A stretch of 64,000 nucleotides of DNA, from the NCBI RefSeq assembly GCF_048266365.1, contig NZ_JBLWZP010000005.1:194689-258688 (forward strand), in the 5' to 3' direction. Each line of letters opens with the position of its first letter. The first letter of the stretch is position 1. This stretch comes from Galbibacter sp048266365 (GTDB lineage: Bacteria > Bacteroidota > Bacteroidia > Flavobacteriales > Flavobacteriaceae). A model generated the notes under the pieces. That model was not told where the DNA came from and searched no databases. It saw nothing but the letters and a program-made list of their open reading frames with translations. Below are positions 37,507 to 46,465 of the stretch, piece by piece. A program made the translations under genes and the position numbers.

Positions 37507-37887
37507 TTATTTCAAGAGTTTTATAACAAGTATGACTTCGATTAGAAGGTAAAGGAAATAGGGTACAAAAAAGCTAAATACTGCCGGGATTGGATCAGCT
37601 AGCTCACTTTGTATTAAGGGAACTAAAAAAAGGATTGCCCCAAGCATCTTAAAACCACTTAAAGCTAAGAACGCTAAGCCTGCCTTATCGGGAAGAATTC
37701 CATGCACCGCTTTAACTGTAAAATAAATCACGGCAGCAAAACAAGAATGAAATAAATAGATTCCCCAAAGCGGGTAATAAAAATCAATTTCGCTAAAAAG
37801 TTCACTTTGAACTACCCATTGCGATGTAAACAACAACAAGGTGATTCCAATATAAATAAGTACAGAAGTAAATAGCTTAGATTTCAT
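37507..37887 (-). CDS. DUF6168-like four-helix membrane protein (AtpI-like)
   Basis: A 126-residue protein with four hydrophobic helices and short loops. Size, topology and place between atpZ and atpB match the DUF6168 family seen in this position in flavobacteria, and recall AtpI, an assembly or Mg2+-related helper of F0. The function is inferred from position only. Confidence 0.72.
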   Translation of the reverse strand: MKSKLFTSVLIYIGITLLLFTSQWVVQSELFSEIDFYYPLWGIYLFHSCFAAVIYFTVKAVHGILPDKAGLAFLALSGFKMLGAILFLVPLIQSELADPIPAVFSFFVPYFLYLLIEVILVIKLLK

Positions 37888-37911
37888 ATAAAAAAGGCCG
37901 TTATCAACGGC

Positions 37912-38163
37912 TTAGGAATTATTTTTCTTATTGATGTTCTTGAGCTGTCTAAAGACATTGTATAGCGAAGCAAAAACCGCAAATAGAGAACACACCACAG
38001 TATAGGCAGAATATTGATTTGGATATTTTTCATCCAACCATACGCCTAAATAGGTGCCGGCGGCAATTACAATGGCCATTTGCAAGCCTATGTTACTAAA
38101 TCGAACCCAGGTTTTAAGCTGATTTCTCCGCGGACTTTGATTCTTTTTGTCCTTCATTCTCAC
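37912..38163 (-). CDS. AtpZ/AtpI family protein
   Basis: An 83-residue protein with a basic N-terminus and two transmembrane helices (about 24-43 and 52-75), typical of AtpZ, which acts with AtpI on F0 assembly or ion supply. Start codons at 38163 or 38157 both place its 5' end 44-50 nt inside the bactofilin gene in another frame; the next Met would cut into the first helix. Confidence 0.82.
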   Translation of the reverse strand: MRMKDKKNQSPRRNQLKTWVRFSNIGLQMAIVIAAGTYLGVWLDEKYPNQYSAYTVVCSLFAVFASLYNVFRQLKNINKKNNS

Positions 38164-38536
38164 GAACAGATTTTAAGGATGCCCCTTTCATAGAACATGC
38201 TGCATTAAATGTAGCTCCCGGTTCAACAGCAAGTTTACCAACCACTACATCACCATCGATCTGCGCAGTACCCTTAAGACTCAATACATTTTCGACCTTC
38301 AGCTCACCTTCGAATTTACCTTCGATATCCGCATTCATACATTGGATTTTTCCACTGACCTTCCCAGCTCTTCCAATGACAACCTTTCCCTTTGCGGAAA
38401 TACTACCTTCGAGTTCACCATCAATTCGGATATCTGCTTCTGATATAAGGTCTCCTTTGATTTTGGTGTTTTCAACGATTCTGTTGGTCTGTCCAACTAC
38501 GGGCTCTACGCGATTTCTCTTTGATTCTGCAAACAT
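38114..38536 (-). CDS. bactofilin family cytoskeletal protein
   Basis: A 140-residue polymer-forming protein. The central part (about 25-110) is a run of short beta strands with periodic Gly and hydrophobic residues (for example IDGELEGSISAKGKVVIG), the bactofilin right-handed beta-helix. The ends are charged and disordered-looking. Bactofilins assemble without nucleotide and often localise cell-wall enzymes. It lies 4 nt after sprE and overlaps atpZ. Confidence 0.9.
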   Translation of the reverse strand: MFAESKRNRVEPVVGQTNRIVENTKIKGDLISEADIRIDGELEGSISAKGKVVIGRAGKVSGKIQCMNADIEGKFEGELKVENVLSLKGTAQIDGDVVVGKLAVEPGATFNAACSMKGASLKSVRENEGQKESKSAEKSA

Positions 38537-38540
38537 GATA

Positions 38541-41084
38541 TTAATTATTAAGATTTGGGTTAATTTTAGTAATTTGACTTAAATAACCTTCGAGGTTTTT
38601 ATAGATTTGGATTTTCTTATAATCGGATGACGAAATTACAAAATTCTCATTGTCAACCAAATAATCTTTGTTAATGTTTAACAATTCGGCATAGCCCTGT
38701 GCGCGCAACTTGGAGGTAAATCCATGGATGCTTACAAAAACGGTATCGAGGTTATACTGATCCTGTGAATAGGTAATTTGATTGTATTCCAGATCTTCTA
38801 AAGACTGTTTTATGGTCGTCTGTAACTTATTCAGCCCTATGGTGTCATTGCTATGAAATGGATATATCAATTTCCAATTTGTCGAGCCTGACGTACCGAG
38901 TTCAAAACTTTCATCCTCAAATTGTGCCAAGGTTCCGGCAAGAAGTTCTCCTGCCCGCTCTGCTTCTTCAGAATTCGGATAATTCAATACAATTTCATTT
39001 AAGCCGCTCCTATACGCCTTGATTCCGTACAACCGTGCAGTAGCAGATGCCTTTAACATTTCAAACTTAACAACAATATCCTCAGCGTTGAATCTAGAGA
39101 TATTAATATCACACTGTTCTACCACTGATTGGTATTTTTGGTTTTCAAAATCCTTGTACAATTGTCCATAAATAGCCTCTGGACTTGTCTGGTCCCCGCT
39201 AAGTATCATCGATGGATTCTTTAACAACATGGCATATCGCGATTCTGGATAGTTTTGAATAATAGCCGTTTTAAACTGCTGCGCTTTTGCAGGATCCAAT
39301 TGCTGATACAGCTTGTATAAGTTGTAATTTGAAGGTAGTATTAAACGTTCCTCAGGATTGTTGTCCAATACAGCCTCCAATTTATTTGCCGACAATTGGT
39401 ATTCCTGAAATTTCTCTTTATAAAGAAGTCCGAGTTGATAATTTGCAAAATTAGTCTGTGTGTCTAAACTATCGACAGCTGCAACCCCCACCGGAAGTCG
39501 ATCTAGGTAATAAGATAGCTGATGTAAAGGATTTGTAGTACTGGTGTTCACTTCGGCCGCTACCGCATTATCTCCCTGCATAGATAGCCCATTGAATCGC
39601 CAGTTATCTCCTAAAACCTTATCACCCCAGATGGCTTTAAATTGTTGTTTCCCATAACTTACGTTAGTGCTGTTATAGAAGTAAAATTCAACAGCTTTAT
39701 TGTCTTTAGAAAAGCCGTTAAGGAAGCCTCTTTGATTGGCTCGATGGGAAGCCGCGATTTCTTGCTTTTCCTTTAATTCCTGCTCATAAGCAACAAGAGA
39801 ATCGATATGCTTTTGATAATACGCCTTCCTTTGCTCATCGCTAAGTTGCAGCACCGTTAGAATACTATCGTTTCGAGACACCACCTCTTCATACATGATC
39901 ACATCATCCAAATTGTCTCTTTTTCTACTCAGTACTCTAAAGTCTTTGGTGTTAGAATTTAGATAGGTTAGTGTACTATCATAATAGGCACCTGCTAGTT
40001 TATACTTTGAATTGTCAAAGGACATGGTTCCAAGAGCCTGGTAATTTCTGTAGAGTAACCCCTGGTCATCATGAGCGTTTCTCAATGACTTATTAAAATA
40101 CACAGTGGCTTGCTCCAGAGAATCGTACTGCATATAATAGAGTGCATGCAAACGGTATAACGGCCCTAAGAAAGCTCGATTTTCCCGATTGCGCTCCATT
40201 TTTTCTAATTCTTCTCTCAAGACATAATCCTGTTGCTGCTCTTTAAATTTATTTTTTATTTTGGCTACATAGGCATTGATCAAATACACCCTCGGGGTTC
40301 TACGGTTGTACTCTATAACCCTGTCAAAAGCAATATTAGCACTATCCGGCATCCCCTTTTCATTGTACAATTGTCCAATGATAAAATCATAACGCCCTTT
40401 CTTCTCATAATCCCTGCTCATATTGCTTGCAATTTTAAGCGGGATAATAGCGCTATCCTTTTGTTCAAGATTTATATAAGCTTGAGCCATCATGGCATAG
40501 GCATCAGTCATTACTTCCTTATCGAGATCACGGCGCACAATTCTTTTCAAATTCGTGATTGCGACCTCTTCATTTTCCATTCGAATGTTGGTCTTTTCTC
40601 GCCAAACTCCAGCTTGGTGGATAAGATCGCTATTGGTGTACTTTCTTAAAATGTAATTAAAGGCCTCTAGAGCAGGAACAAACCTTTGGTCATAATACCT
40701 AGCCTTTCCCAAAAGCAAATAAGCCTCATCTATTTGGGGATTGCGCTCCTTGCCCCCAATATCCATCCCGTATTTCTGAATGGCTTTAGTAGCTTTGAGC
40801 TCGGCACGTCTAAAATTAGGATTGAGCTGAGCCGTGTCAATAACGATATCCTCCCGAATTTCCAAACGTTCTACAGGAAGAAGCTCCCAATAATTATCTA
40901 CATAGGACTCCACCAGACTATGTTGTCCTTCTTCAAGAGCTAGGTGACCATTGTAAAGTGTATTAAACTTTGCATTCATGGCATTCCAGTTCCTGTTGAC
41001 TACGGAGTCTTTCCTAGTAGAACAGGCCACCACAGCCAACAGCACAAGCAACACACAAATTAGTATTTTAGGGTTTCTAGTCAA
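38541..41084 (-). CDS. sprE: type IX secretion system lipoprotein SprE/PorW
   Basis: An 847-residue lipoprotein (VVAC lipobox, Cys21) made largely of TPR-like helical repeats. Length, signal and neighbours (bactofilin and the atp genes) match SprE of Flavobacterium, the homologue of PorW. It is needed for type IX secretion and gliding. With gldH in the same window it indicates a T9SS-bearing and possibly gliding organism. Confidence 0.88.
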   Translation of the reverse strand: MTRNPKILICVLLVLLAVVACSTRKDSVVNRNWNAMNAKFNTLYNGHLALEEGQHSLVESYVDNYWELLPVERLEIREDIVIDTAQLNPNFRRAELKATKAIQKYGMDIGGKERNPQIDEAYLLLGKARYYDQRFVPALEAFNYILRKYTNSDLIHQAGVWREKTNIRMENEEVAITNLKRIVRRDLDKEVMTDAYAMMAQAYINLEQKDSAIIPLKIASNMSRDYEKKGRYDFIIGQLYNEKGMPDSANIAFDRVIEYNRRTPRVYLINAYVAKIKNKFKEQQQDYVLREELEKMERNRENRAFLGPLYRLHALYYMQYDSLEQATVYFNKSLRNAHDDQGLLYRNYQALGTMSFDNSKYKLAGAYYDSTLTYLNSNTKDFRVLSRKRDNLDDVIMYEEVVSRNDSILTVLQLSDEQRKAYYQKHIDSLVAYEQELKEKQEIAASHRANQRGFLNGFSKDNKAVEFYFYNSTNVSYGKQQFKAIWGDKVLGDNWRFNGLSMQGDNAVAAEVNTSTTNPLHQLSYYLDRLPVGVAAVDSLDTQTNFANYQLGLLYKEKFQEYQLSANKLEAVLDNNPEERLILPSNYNLYKLYQQLDPAKAQQFKTAIIQNYPESRYAMLLKNPSMILSGDQTSPEAIYGQLYKDFENQKYQSVVEQCDINISRFNAEDIVVKFEMLKASATARLYGIKAYRSGLNEIVLNYPNSEEAERAGELLAGTLAQFEDESFELGTSGSTNWKLIYPFHSNDTIGLNKLQTTIKQSLEDLEYNQITYSQDQYNLDTVFVSIHGFTSKLRAQGYAELLNINKDYLVDNENFVISSSDYKKIQIYKNLEGYLSQITKINPNLNN

Positions 41085-41202
41085 TTGAAATACAATTTAT
41101 TAAACGTGCATTCCCGATTAAGTATTCATAAGGGACAAGGTAAAAATACATTATCTTTTTGTTTTCCTTACCATCTTGGATAAATTATCCTAATTTAAAT
41201 GC

Positions 41203-41925
41203 TTAATCTACAACACTTGTCGTCAAAATTTCTTCCGAAAAGAAACCTTCCAATTCTTTAAGAGTTCGCTCAGAGGTTTGTATGTCTTTTACGATTTGCC
41301 CCTTGTTTAAAACCACTATACGCTGACACACCTCAGTTACGTGGGCTAAATCGTGGCTTGATATCAGCAAGGTAACATCCGGATTTTCCTTATAATCTGC
41401 AATGATTTTTTTAAGTCGAATTTGAGTTGAAGGATCCAGGTTTGCAAAAGGCTCATCTAGAATAATTACTTTAGGCTGCCCAATAAAAGAAGCGACTATA
41501 CCTACTTTTTTCTGATTTCCTTTTGAAAGATCCCGAAGGTACTTCTTACTCTGCAGGATTTCTCCATGAAAGAAATCTTCAAAAGGCTTTAAAAATTGAT
41601 CTACATCTGCCTGATTCATCCCTCTTAACTCTCCGATAAAATAAAAGTATTCTTCTGGTGTCAAATACCCGATTAAGAAGCTCTCGTCAATAAAAGCAGC
41701 GGTAAAAGGCTTCCAATCTTCACTTTTATCGATCTGAATCTGATTGTTTAAAATATGACCACTACTGCCCTTAATAAGGTCTAACAAAAGACTAAAAAAT
41801 GTCGTTTTTCCTGCTCCGTTATTACCGACAAGTCCAAAAATTTGCCCGCTAGGGATTTCTAGGGATTCTATATCCAGAACCGTTACGTTCTTATATTTTT
41901 TACTTAAAGAGTTTACTTGTATCAT
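41203..41925 (-). CDS. ABC transporter ATP-binding protein
   Basis: A 240-residue ATPase with Walker A GNNGAGKT at 34-41, a divergent signature LSKGNQKKV (in place of LSGGQ) and Walker B VIILDEPFANLDP. It is encoded 24 nt after the DUF5687 membrane protein and very probably powers it. The substrate is unknown. Confidence 0.9.
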   Translation of the reverse strand: MIQVNSLSKKYKNVTVLDIESLEIPSGQIFGLVGNNGAGKTTFFSLLLDLIKGSSGHILNNQIQIDKSEDWKPFTAAFIDESFLIGYLTPEEYFYFIGELRGMNQADVDQFLKPFEDFFHGEILQSKKYLRDLSKGNQKKVGIVASFIGQPKVIILDEPFANLDPSTQIRLKKIIADYKENPDVTLLISSHDLAHVTEVCQRIVVLNKGQIVKDIQTSERTLKELEGFFSEEILTTSVVD

Positions 41926-41949
41926 GGTATTTAAAGTATGATTGATGTA

Positions 41950-43422
41950 TTAATTTTTTTGTTTGTAAGCGGCCAAGGTTTTATACTTTTCAGCCTTATA
42001 GACCTTTTCAATAATGTTGAATGCCTTTTCTTTAAAGGCAAAACCTAAAATTGCTACTAGAAGCACCAATCCATAACCATAGATAGGCCCTAGAGTATAA
42101 TATCCCAAGCCATATAGCAGCATTGGTATGACTAATTTTGGTATGGTCAAGAGCAAGGTTTTGGCATTAAATGCCTGAGAATCTCCAAAGGCCTTTTTAT
42201 TACTCGTCAGATCGATGGGCGTTTTAACATAAGCACCACCCCATAAAACCATATATGAGTTCACCCCAATATTATAACAGGCACCAACAACAACTGCCAT
42301 GTATACATCCCATCCAAAATAAAGATAAAAAGTAGCCAAAACTGTAGCAACCATTGTCGCCACAACCATAAGCCACCACTTTGAATTCAAATAGTCCCTG
42401 TATCGGATGTTTTGACTCATCATAAGGGGATAATACGCACTGTCCCAACTAGGGACAAACTGCCCGAAGCTAAATAAAAACCCTCCAGATACAAATAACG
42501 CAGCAAACATCCTCCAAAATGGCCCATCGTACATTTCTATGGCGCCAGAGAAGAACAACAGTCCGTAAAAAATAAACAGAAAACTCATAATAACCGTTGT
42601 CCTAGAGCGCTTGTTTCTTTTGATTAGTTTAATGTCATTTTTAAGAAATACCGCCACGCTTCCGAATCGGTTAACCCAGTCAAGCTGTTCCGTATTTGCT
42701 GCTTTTTGTTTCACCGCCAGACCAGAATCCAAATAGAGTCTGGCCTTAAAATAACGAAAGGCTATTTGATAAAATACTATTACCAACAACACAGGGATAA
42801 GAGCTATAATAGGCAAGTCATAAAAGCCTTGAAATATTGACCCCGTCCATAGTGTAAGATCAAATACGTCATAGTACTGTAGGGTCCCCATTATGATCAG
42901 TATCCCTAAGACTACATAGAAAATACGGTTTATAGCATTGACGAATACGTTGATGAAATTGTTGCAAAAAATCAAGGCAGTATTCGCAACAAACCACGCG
43001 ATAACCTGCAATGCATCAAAGCCTTCTATAAGCAGTACTACCGCAAAAGGAATAAAGAAAAACGCATGAACTATATTAAAAAACGAGAGAATGGTTTTCC
43101 ATAAACTAAAATGGACAATTTTAGATTTATTAAAGGGAAGGTATAACAAAGGCTTGATATTGACGACCGGCATTTTTTGCAGCAAATACCTGGCAAGTAA
43201 ATCCATTGCAAGGTAATACACCATAAATTTGTTTACGGTTTCAAAGGGCTTTAGACCTAACTCCTCTTCAAGAAGAAAATAAATAATGCCTCCCAATACC
43301 GCAAAGCTGATCGCGAAATAAAGGGCAAAAAAAACCATCAATATTTTCATGAACAAATTTGAGGAAAAGGATGCGGATCTAAAAAAGGACTTCCACTGAA
43401 GACGTATAAAATGTGTAAGCAT
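41950..43422 (-). CDS. DUF5687 family ABC-type membrane protein
   Basis: A 490-residue polytopic protein with about 12 hydrophobic segments, matching DUF5687, the permease partner of ABC ATPases in Bacteroidota. A good promoter lies upstream. Together with the ATPase it forms an exporter-like pair of unknown cargo. Confidence 0.8.
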   Translation of the reverse strand: MLTHFIRLQWKSFFRSASFSSNLFMKILMVFFALYFAISFAVLGGIIYFLLEEELGLKPFETVNKFMVYYLAMDLLARYLLQKMPVVNIKPLLYLPFNKSKIVHFSLWKTILSFFNIVHAFFFIPFAVVLLIEGFDALQVIAWFVANTALIFCNNFINVFVNAINRIFYVVLGILIIMGTLQYYDVFDLTLWTGSIFQGFYDLPIIALIPVLLVIVFYQIAFRYFKARLYLDSGLAVKQKAANTEQLDWVNRFGSVAVFLKNDIKLIKRNKRSRTTVIMSFLFIFYGLLFFSGAIEMYDGPFWRMFAALFVSGGFLFSFGQFVPSWDSAYYPLMMSQNIRYRDYLNSKWWLMVVATMVATVLATFYLYFGWDVYMAVVVGACYNIGVNSYMVLWGGAYVKTPIDLTSNKKAFGDSQAFNAKTLLLTIPKLVIPMLLYGLGYYTLGPIYGYGLVLLVAILGFAFKEKAFNIIEKVYKAEKYKTLAAYKQKN

Positions 43423-43503
43423 TTGGTTGATGGTTATTGAATATTAAAACTGTGTTTAGTCTATTGGTATGCAACTAGCGATTTTAGTTACAATAAAAAC
43501 ATA

Positions 43504-43533
43504 CAAATTTAAAACTTTAGCAATTAACACAAA
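43504..43533 (-). promoter_or_regulatory. promoter of the DUF5687/ABC pair
   Basis: On the minus strand TTTG (43533-43530), an 18-nt spacer and TAAATTTG (43511-43504). The predicted leader is about 75 nt. Confidence 0.55.
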
Positions 43534-43571
43534 TTTTATTAAATCGGGTTTTTAATCGAGTGTATATTCCG

Positions 43572-43579
43572 TATTTTTG
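43572..43579 (+). promoter_or_regulatory. -7 element for the ferredoxin reductase
   Basis: TATTTTTG, a full TAnnTTTG match, 14 nt before the ATG at 43594, giving a short or nearly leaderless transcript. Confidence 0.5.
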
Positions 43580-43593
43580 CAAAAAATATTTGA

Positions 43594-44640
43594 ATGATTC
43601 ACTTTCATACACTTAAGGTTAAATCAGTAGAAAAAAGTACACCTACCTCAGTGGTTGTCACTTTCGACATCCCGGCAGATTTAAAGGATACTTTCAAATT
43701 TACACCTGGTCAACATATCACCATAAAAAAAGAATTGAACTCAGTAGAACTCAGACGTTCATATTCCATATGTTCCTCTACAGACAAGGAATCTATTTCC
43801 ATCGGAATCAAGGCCATTGAGGATGGTACTTTTTCCAAGTACGCACAATCGATCCAAGTTGGAGACAGTTTTGAGGTCTACCCTCCTGAGGGTCATTTCA
43901 CCTACCAACCCGAGAAATTAAAAGATCAAAATATTGCAGCCTTTGCAGCAGGTAGTGGGATTACTCCAATTATGAGCATTATGAAGGAGGTCCTCCAAAA
44001 TACCAATTCAAAATTTTTATTGGTATTTGGCAATAAAACCATGACAGAGACCATGTTTCACAAGCAAATAAGTGGTTTATTGGAACAATATCCAGGCAGG
44101 CTTATCGTACAATTTATCTATAGCCAAAAGGAGGAGGACAACGCTCTCTTTGGTAGAATAGAAAAGTCTTCGATCAACTTTATGCTTAGAAACAAATGTC
44201 AGGATATTCCATTTGGCGCATTCTATCTCTGTGGCCCTGAAGAAATGACAGAAAATGTAACCAAGGTTTTATTGGAAAATGAAATTCCTAAGGAGCTTAT
44301 AAAAACAGAGTTGTTTACCACATCAGACGATGAAGATCACATAGCAGAATCTATTGAAGGCCAAACTAAGGTAACGGTTATGGTGGACGAGGAAGAAAGC
44401 AGCTTTGTAATGGATAGAAAAAAACGTGTACTTGACGCGGTATTAGAGGAAGATATTGATGCTCCATATTCATGTCAAGGCGGTATATGTAGTAGCTGTG
44501 TCGCTAGACTTAAAGAAGGTAAGGTAGAAATGGTTAAAAATCAAATCCTAACGGATAGCGAAATACAAGAAGGATTAATTCTAACCTGTCAAGCACATCC
44601 GACAACACCTACTATTTCTATAGATTACGACGATGTTTAA
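43594..44640 (+). CDS. ferredoxin--NAD(P)H reductase with fused 2Fe-2S domain (PaaE-like)
   Basis: A 348-residue flavoprotein. The FAD-binding motif RRSYSICS is at 54-61, an NAD(P)-binding domain covers about 105-245 (GSGITPIMSI), and a plant-type ferredoxin domain carries Cys294, Cys299, Cys302 and Cys332. This order is that of PaaE, the reductase of the phenylacetyl-CoA epoxidase, and related reductases. No paaABCD genes are present, so the oxygenase partner is unknown. Confidence 0.88.
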   Translation: MIHFHTLKVKSVEKSTPTSVVVTFDIPADLKDTFKFTPGQHITIKKELNSVELRRSYSICSSTDKESISIGIKAIEDGTFSKYAQSIQVGDSFEVYPPEGHFTYQPEKLKDQNIAAFAAGSGITPIMSIMKEVLQNTNSKFLLVFGNKTMTETMFHKQISGLLEQYPGRLIVQFIYSQKEEDNALFGRIEKSSINFMLRNKCQDIPFGAFYLCGPEEMTENVTKVLLENEIPKELIKTELFTTSDDEDHIAESIEGQTKVTVMVDEEESSFVMDRKKRVLDAVLEEDIDAPYSCQGGICSSCVARLKEGKVEMVKNQILTDSEIQEGLILTCQAHPTTPTISIDYDDV

Positions 44641-44688
44641 AAAAAATAAAGACTAAAGAATACCAAAAAAATTTAATGTGATTACCAT

Positions 44689-44734
44689 AAAAGAAAACAC
44701 CTATTAGAGCGTACTCCAATAGGTGTTTTCTTTT
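44689..44734. terminator. strong bidirectional terminator
   Basis: A 17-bp perfect stem: the left arm 44689-44705 begins AAAAGAAAACACC and the right arm 44718-44734 ends GGTGTTTTCTTTT, with a GAG/CTC pairing inside the loop. It lies between two convergent genes. Confidence 0.9.
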
Positions 44735-44762
44735 AATTAAGTATAGTCTAGTTACATTGTTT

Positions 44763-45542
44763 TTAATGAAACCAAACGGCCTCAAAAGTAGCTAGTGTTT
44801 TATCAGCAGCTTTTAAAGTTAAGGTATCACCCATCAAACTGTAGTGATCTGCTTTTTCCAGCACTTTCAAATACTCTCCTTCGTAAGGAACATCCATACA
44901 GGCCATTCTGGTCGAGAGCATTTGAGAAAAGTGAATCTTATCTCCTTCTTCCAAGGTATAGGTCCCCCGAATCCCATTACAACCAGTGCTTCCATTAACA
45001 GCATTTTCATTCTCTTTGAGAATAAAATGAGCCTCTTTAGACTGGGTATCCTTTACAGCGATTGGCTTGTCGTTTAAAGTGATGAGTTTCCAGTACTTTT
45101 CAGTGATTTTATTATCGTAGTTGTTTTTTTTGAGTATATACATCTCTGCTAACTCCCCGGTAATTCTATTACCATCGCCATCAAGACTAAAGAGTTGATT
45201 CTCCCCAACCTGAAACCTTCTGTGATTCGATTGATCATCCTCTATTAGGGTGATCTTACTACCAGAGTCATTCCATTCAAAAACACCCTTTTCTGTAAAC
45301 ACCTCAGGGGTAGCTTCCTGATATTGATACGATAGTTTGTATGTCAGATCCGTATTGAGTTCCAGTTCCATTAGAATTCCAGGACAGTCGGCGCAGGGTA
45401 ACAACCCACGATATACACCGTTCCAGTCTAATGAATTTTGGCTGTTGTCCCCAATTGGAAGGTTTTGGCTAGCCTGCTGTTTTGATTTACAAGAACTCAT
45501 TATAAAAACAAGTACTGCTACTATACGAAATACTTTGATCAT
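44763..45542 (-). CDS. NlpE-N and META domain lipoprotein
   Basis: A 259-residue lipoprotein (MSSC, Cys18). The NlpE N-terminal domain (about 38-135) keeps the CADC motif of copper/envelope-stress lipoproteins; a META domain (about 145-255) follows, with the STGCNGI and MACMD cysteines. The two-domain fusion is common in Bacteroidota. It probably senses or buffers envelope stress; function not proven. Confidence 0.85.
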   Translation of the reverse strand: MIKVFRIVAVLVFIMSSCKSKQQASQNLPIGDNSQNSLDWNGVYRGLLPCADCPGILMELELNTDLTYKLSYQYQEATPEVFTEKGVFEWNDSGSKITLIEDDQSNHRRFQVGENQLFSLDGDGNRITGELAEMYILKKNNYDNKITEKYWKLITLNDKPIAVKDTQSKEAHFILKENENAVNGSTGCNGIRGTYTLEEGDKIHFSQMLSTRMACMDVPYEGEYLKVLEKADHYSLMGDTLTLKAADKTLATFEAVWFH

Positions 45543-45637
45543 GGTATTGATTTTTATAAAATTAATTGCAGGTATAACTAAGCAGGGAAACCATTACACT
45601 CATGTTAAATAACATAAAATATCTAAATAATAAATAT

Positions 45638-46465
45638 TTAATTTTCCCTTTTGTCAGCGATCTCCTTTACCATTTTTACGAGTAACGGAAAGGCTGGCTC
45701 AGTCATTCCATGACCGTAACCATCCATTTCATAAAGCCTGGTATTTTGATGCCCAACGACTTTCATCATACGCATCATATAGGCGTTTTCCTCGTATCGC
45801 CCTAACATCTCCATTTCACGATCACCAGTAATCAACAACAGTGGAGGTGCCTCTTTCCTTACGTGATACAGAGGTGCTAACGAATCAATAATAGGACGTG
45901 TACCAGGGATTCCTCGTTCTTGTCTTACTGTAAAATGCGTAATGGTATGTCCACTAAAGGGTATCAGTCCGGCAATGGAATCAGCATCAATACCAAAGGC
46001 ATTGAGGTAAGATTTATCCAAACCTACCATACTGGTTAAATATCCTCCAGCAGAATGTCCAGATACAAATATTAGGCCATTATTGCCTCCGTAGTCTTGA
46101 ATGTTTTTAAAAGCCCATGCAACTGCAGCCGCAGCATCTTTAATATACGCTGGTGCTTCAACCTTGGGACTCAACCGATAATTTACACCAATTACCGCCA
46201 TTCCTTTATTTTTTAAAGCTTCAGGAATTTCCTTTGAGCCGCCAGTTATACCCCCTCCGTGAAACCAAACCACGGTCGGAAAGTCTAATGCCTTTTCTGG
46301 ATAATAGAGATCCAATACGCAACGTTCATTGATATAGGAGTCAGAGGCGTTAGTCGCCTGGTCGTAGTACGGTATATTTGATATGGTTTTATAGTTGTAA
46401 GTCGTCTCTTGAGCCCATATCGGCTGCACAAAGATAAACAATAGTATTAGTCCTGTAAGTTTCAC
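45638..46465 (-). CDS. secreted alpha/beta hydrolase (carboxylesterase-like)
   Basis: A 275-residue protein with a signal peptide (cleavage near residue 19), HGGG at 69-72 and the nucleophile motif GHSAGG with Ser138. A C-terminal DGYGH segment supplies a likely catalytic His. It overlaps the GT9 gene by 4 nt (ATGA), so the two are translationally coupled. Substrate unknown. Confidence 0.85.
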   Translation of the reverse strand: MKLTGLILLFIFVQPIWAQETTYNYKTISNIPYYDQATNASDSYINERCVLDLYYPEKALDFPTVVWFHGGGITGGSKEIPEALKNKGMAVIGVNYRLSPKVEAPAYIKDAAAAVAWAFKNIQDYGGNNGLIFVSGHSAGGYLTSMVGLDKSYLNAFGIDADSIAGLIPFSGHTITHFTVRQERGIPGTRPIIDSLAPLYHVRKEAPPLLLITGDREMEMLGRYEENAYMMRMMKVVGHQNTRLYEMDGYGHGMTEPAFPLLVKMVKEIADKREN

